Made by a program: the position numbers and the translations under genes. Of a DNA stretch of 45,827 nt, positions 42,906 through 45,827 are shown piece after piece; position 1 is the stretch's first letter, and the number at the start of each line of letters is the position of its first letter. The notes beneath the pieces are model-generated. The model had not been told where the DNA came from. It saw nothing but the letters and a program-made list of their open reading frames with translations, and ran no database searches. Source of the stretch: Silvibacterium sp. (GTDB taxonomy: Bacteria; Acidobacteriota; Terriglobia; Terriglobales; Acidobacteriaceae); the NCBI GenBank assembly GCA_019234945.1, contig JAFAKX010000251.1:1-45827 (forward strand), written 5' to 3'.

Positions 42906-44177
42906 ATGAGGATTACATGTCTGTTTCAGGTGGATGACCGAGGCAAGCATCGTGCGACGCAGGAAAAAGCAAAGGCTTTAAGGCGTCATAGCGCCCGGTG
43001 GGGCGCGGCACTTCTAGCCGGATGCGCTGTTGCGGCGATCTCTGGCTGCGAGAAGAAGGAAGCGCCACCGCCGCCCGCTCCGCCGGATGTGAGAGTGGCC
43101 GAGGTGATGCAGCAGAACGTGCCCATTTTCAATGAGTGGGTGGCGCAGCTGAACGGGCCGGTGAACGCGGATATCACTCCAAAGGTTCAGGGCTATCTGC
43201 TGAAGCAGGTTTACCAGAACGGCTACTTCGTGAAGAAGGGCCAGCTGCTGTTCGAGCTGGATCCGCGGCAATATGAAGCAGCCGTCGAGGCAGCCAAAGC
43301 CTCACTGGCAGCATCGCAAGCGGAGCTTGGGAAGTACCAGAACGATGTTGTCCGCGACACTCCTTTGGCTGCGCAAAACGCAATTCCGCAGAAGCAGCTG
43401 GACACCGACACATCTAACCGTGATGCCGCGGCGGCTGACGTAAAGGCCAAGCAGGCAGATCTAGATAACGCCCAGCTGAATCTGGCCTGGACGAAGGTTT
43501 ACTCACCGATCGACGGGATTGCGGGCGTGTCGAATTCCCAAATCGGCGACCTGGTCGGCACAACCACGAAAATGGCGACCGTGTCGCAGGTCAATCCCAT
43601 CTGGGCCTACTGGAATATCAGCGAGAGCCAGTTTCTCGGCGTTGCGACCCGCGTGACTGGAATCATCAGCGGAAAGAGTACTGACCTCGGACGCACGCCG
43701 GTCGAATTCATCCAGGCAAACGATGTGCCTTATCCGCAAAAAGGCAAATTTGTTTACGTCAATCGGGCGGTCGGGACTTCGACCGGCACCATCCAGATCG
43801 CGGCCGCTTTCGCCAATCCCCAGGCCGTGCTTCGACCGGGCGGCTATGGACGAGTGCGGATCCAGACCGGCAATAACCAAGATGCCCTATTGGTTCCGCA
43901 GCCTGCCGTCATCGAAGTGCAGTCGAATTACATGCTGCTCGTGCTCACGCCCGACAACAAGGCCCACTTCCGGCCGGTGAAGATGGGCCCGCGGGTCGGA
44001 CCGAATTGGATCGTGAGCGAAGGCGTGAAGCCCGGCGAGAAGGTGGTGGTTGAGGGAATCGAACGGTTACAAATGGCCGCCGCAGCTATGCCGCAACTGG
44101 CGAAGGAAGGCATTCCAGTAAACGCTCAGCCTTACACGCCGGCCGCAACGGCCGCACCTGCTGGCGGGGGTAACTGA
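42906..44177 (+). CDS. RND efflux periplasmic adaptor lipoprotein (membrane fusion protein)
   Basis: 423 residues from the ATG at 42906, preceded by GAGGAG. A basic N-terminus leads to a hydrophobic segment and lipobox (ISGC), then a Pro-rich linker. The adaptor architecture follows: lipoyl half-motif ITPKVQGYLLKQVYQNGYFV, VKKGQLLFELDPRQYEAAVE, a coiled-coil hairpin (QADLDNAQLNLAWTKVYSPI), beta-barrel and membrane-proximal domains. It links the pump encoded three bases downstream to an outer-membrane channel, which is not visible here. The substrate cannot be inferred. Confidence 0.93.
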   Translation: MRITCLFQVDDRGKHRATQEKAKALRRHSARWGAALLAGCAVAAISGCEKKEAPPPPAPPDVRVAEVMQQNVPIFNEWVAQLNGPVNADITPKVQGYLLKQVYQNGYFVKKGQLLFELDPRQYEAAVEAAKASLAASQAELGKYQNDVVRDTPLAAQNAIPQKQLDTDTSNRDAAAADVKAKQADLDNAQLNLAWTKVYSPIDGIAGVSNSQIGDLVGTTTKMATVSQVNPIWAYWNISESQFLGVATRVTGIISGKSTDLGRTPVEFIQANDVPYPQKGKFVYVNRAVGTSTGTIQIAAAFANPQAVLRPGGYGRVRIQTGNNQDALLVPQPAVIEVQSNYMLLVLTPDNKAHFRPVKMGPRVGPNWIVSEGVKPGEKVVVEGIERLQMAAAAMPQLAKEGIPVNAQPYTPAATAAPAGGGN

Positions 44178-44179
44178 TC

Positions 44180-45827
44180 ATGTCGAAGTTCTTCATCAAT
44201 CGCCCCATCGTCGCGATGGTCATCGCGATTCTCATGGTGCTGGTCGGCGTCATCGCAACGCTCGAATTGCCTGTCGCGCAATTTCCTAATATCGCCGATC
44301 CGATGATCCAGGTGAAGGCCACCTATCCCGGTGCTGATGCCCAAACAATTGCGGAATCCGTTGCGACACCCATCGAGCAGCAGATGTCGGGGGTCAGCGG
44401 CATGAACTACATGTACTCGTTGAGCGCCAGTTCTGGTGGCGGCATGTCACTGTACATCGACTTTCAACTGGGAACGGACACCAACACCGACCAGATCCTG
44501 GCGCAGATGCGGAGCGGGCAGGCCAACTCCCAACTGCCATCGGAAGTTACCCAGCAGGGCGTCATCGTTCAGCCCGGCACGACCGCGCCTTTCATGCTGC
44601 TGGACCTCTATTCGCCGACCGGCGTATACGACAACATCTTCCTGGCTAACTACGCGACCATCAACCTGCAGTACGCGCTGACCCGTATTGCCGGCGTCGG
44701 CCAGGTGCAGATATTCGGCGCTGGACCCTATGCCATGCGCATCTGGGTCAACCCCGATCGATTGGCAAGCCTGGGCGTGACGGTCTCCGATATTACGAAC
44801 GCGGTCAAGGCCCAGAACAAGGTGAATCCCGCCGGCCAGATCGGAGGCGAACCCGTGCCTTCCGGTCAGCAGTTTACCTACAATGTGCGAGCTCCTGGCC
44901 GCCTGCCTACAGCCGAGGAATTTGGCGAGATCGTTGTTCGCGCGACCTCCGACGGCTCAATCCTGCGCCTCAAGGACGTGGCGCGCATTGAACTTGGGTC
45001 CCAATATTATTCCTACCAGGCGCGGCTGGGACTAGGAGGGAGCGACCAGCGTGCCCAGTCCGCAGCCCTCATCGCGCTCTATCTCACTCCGGGTAGCAAC
45101 GCACTGCAGACTCGCGCCGCCGTTCTCAAAATGATGGACGAAGCGAAGGGGAGATTTCCGCAGGGACTGGACTACATCACTGCCCTGGATACGACGCTGG
45201 CCGTAAGCGCCGGCATTCACGAAATTTACCATACCTTGATCGAAGCCCTGATTCTGGTGATTATTGTCGTCTACATCTTCCTCCAGGGCTGGAGGGCCAC
45301 GCTCATTCCTCTGCTCGCGGTCCCCGTCTCTCTGATCGCGACATTCATGGTCTTTCCTGCCCTTGGGTTCACGATCAATACTCTGTCGCTTTTGGGTCTG
45401 GTGCTCGCGATCGGACTGGTCGTCGATGATGCGATCGTGGTTGTGGAGGCAGTGGAACACCACATTGAACACGGGTTGTCGCCACACGACGCGTCGCTCA
45501 AGGCGATGGAGGAGGTTTCGGGTCCGGTCATTGCAATTGGGCTCATTCTGGCCGCAGTCTTCGTTCCTACAGCCTTCATTCCCGGTATTACCGGCCAGCT
45601 TTACAAACAGTTCGCCGTCACCATCGCGATCTCGGTTCTTTTCTCGGCATTTAATGCGCTCACTCTCAGCCCTGCGCTTTCCTCCTTGTTGCTTCGCCCC
45701 AGGAAACCGGCTCGCGGACCGCTGGGTGCTTTCTTCCGAGGATTCAATAAGGTCTTCGGCCGAGCAACTGACGGTTATGTGAACTTGTGCAGGCACCTGA
45801 TTCACAAGGCGGTCATAGCGTTTCTCA
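44180..45827 (+). CDS. RND efflux pump, HAE1/AcrB type, 3' end cut by window edge
   Basis: 549 residues are visible of an expected 1030-1060. The N-terminal MSKFFINRPIVAMVIAILM, ELPVAQFPNIADPMIQVKAT and porter-domain segments are typical of hydrophobe/amphiphile efflux pumps. The transmembrane helix 4 motif VVDDAIVVVEAVEHHI supplies the two aspartates of the proton relay. Together with the upstream adaptor it would export drugs, solvents or other hydrophobic compounds using proton-motive force. The gap to the adaptor stop is two bases, so translation is tightly linked. Confidence 0.95.
   Translation, partial: MSKFFINRPIVAMVIAILMVLVGVIATLELPVAQFPNIADPMIQVKATYPGADAQTIAESVATPIEQQMSGVSGMNYMYSLSASSGGGMSLYIDFQLGTDTNTDQILAQMRSGQANSQLPSEVTQQGVIVQPGTTAPFMLLDLYSPTGVYDNIFLANYATINLQYALTRIAGVGQVQIFGAGPYAMRIWVNPDRLASLGVTVSDITNAVKAQNKVNPAGQIGGEPVPSGQQFTYNVRAPGRLPTAEEFGEIVVRATSDGSILRLKDVARIELGSQYYSYQARLGLGGSDQRAQSAALIALYLTPGSNALQTRAAVLKMMDEAKGRFPQGLDYITALDTTLAVSAGIHEIYHTLIEALILVIIVVYIFLQGWRATLIPLLAVPVSLIATFMVFPALGFTINTLSLLGLVLAIGLVVDDAIVVVEAVEHHIEHGLSPHDASLKAMEEVSGPVIAIGLILAAVFVPTAFIPGITGQLYKQFAVTIAISVLFSAFNALTLSPALSSLLLRPRKPARGPLGAFFRGFNKVFGRATDGYVNLCRHLIHKAVIAFL

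Overview
The window is about 46 kb of densely packed, GC-rich, gene-complete bacterial chromosome. It has no rRNA, tRNA, insertion sequence, prophage or CRISPR array that I could recognise. The gene content fits a soil Acidobacteriota, most likely class Terriglobia: secreted DinB-like and M3 peptidase proteins, a NtrC-type two-component pair, an MtrAB-type conduit with an ImcH-like cytochrome, phosphoketolase next to glycogen genes, and HAE1 RND efflux. This placement rests on gene content only and is an inference.

Region by region. 1-5 kb: a truncated RibD-C/DHFR-like protein, 2-oxoglutarate dehydrogenase E1 (sucA, without sucB or lpd nearby), a lipoprotein of unknown function and a possible small membrane protein. 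5-12.4 kb: a secreted M3 peptidase, a DinB-like protein, a four-gene minus-strand unit (M20 peptidase, mobA, Mla-type ATPase, lipocalin-like), a MntA/HepT toxin-antitoxin pair and a rhodanese. 12.5-20.5 kb: a sigma-54 activator, sensor kinase and lipoprotein operon; tlyA-nadK on the minus strand; an ECF sigma factor with its RskA-type anti-sigma factor; a polyphosphate-glucokinase-like gene. 20.5-30 kb: a secreted beta-rich protein, a MerA/Lpd-like flavoprotein, a quinone oxidoreductase, a MocA-like nucleotidyltransferase, a small orphan protein, hydantoinase/oxoprolinase HyuA-HyuB and an MFS transporter.

30.1-42.7 kb is the most interesting part. Four genes encode a complete predicted electron path from the inner membrane to the cell exterior: a NapC/NirT (ImcH-like) multiheme quinol oxidase, a small monoheme cytochrome, a DmsE/MtrA-type decaheme cytochrome and an MtrB/PioB-type outer-membrane barrel. 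No surface cytochrome is present. Directly downstream is phosphoketolase - glycogen phosphorylase - glycogen debranching enzyme, a route from stored glycogen to acetyl phosphate. Both units are preceded by the same perfect dyad GTGAC-N4-GTCAC, which has the form of a CRP/FNR-superfamily operator. In front of the cytochrome operon it lies at a spacing that fits class II activation. I infer one oxygen-, redox- or nitric-oxide-responsive regulon that mobilises glycogen and disposes of electrons outside the cell. The cytochrome transcript leader also carries three consecutive hairpins that match no riboswitch I recognise.

42.9 kb to the end: an RND efflux operon (lipoprotein adaptor and inner-membrane pump), the pump running off the right edge.
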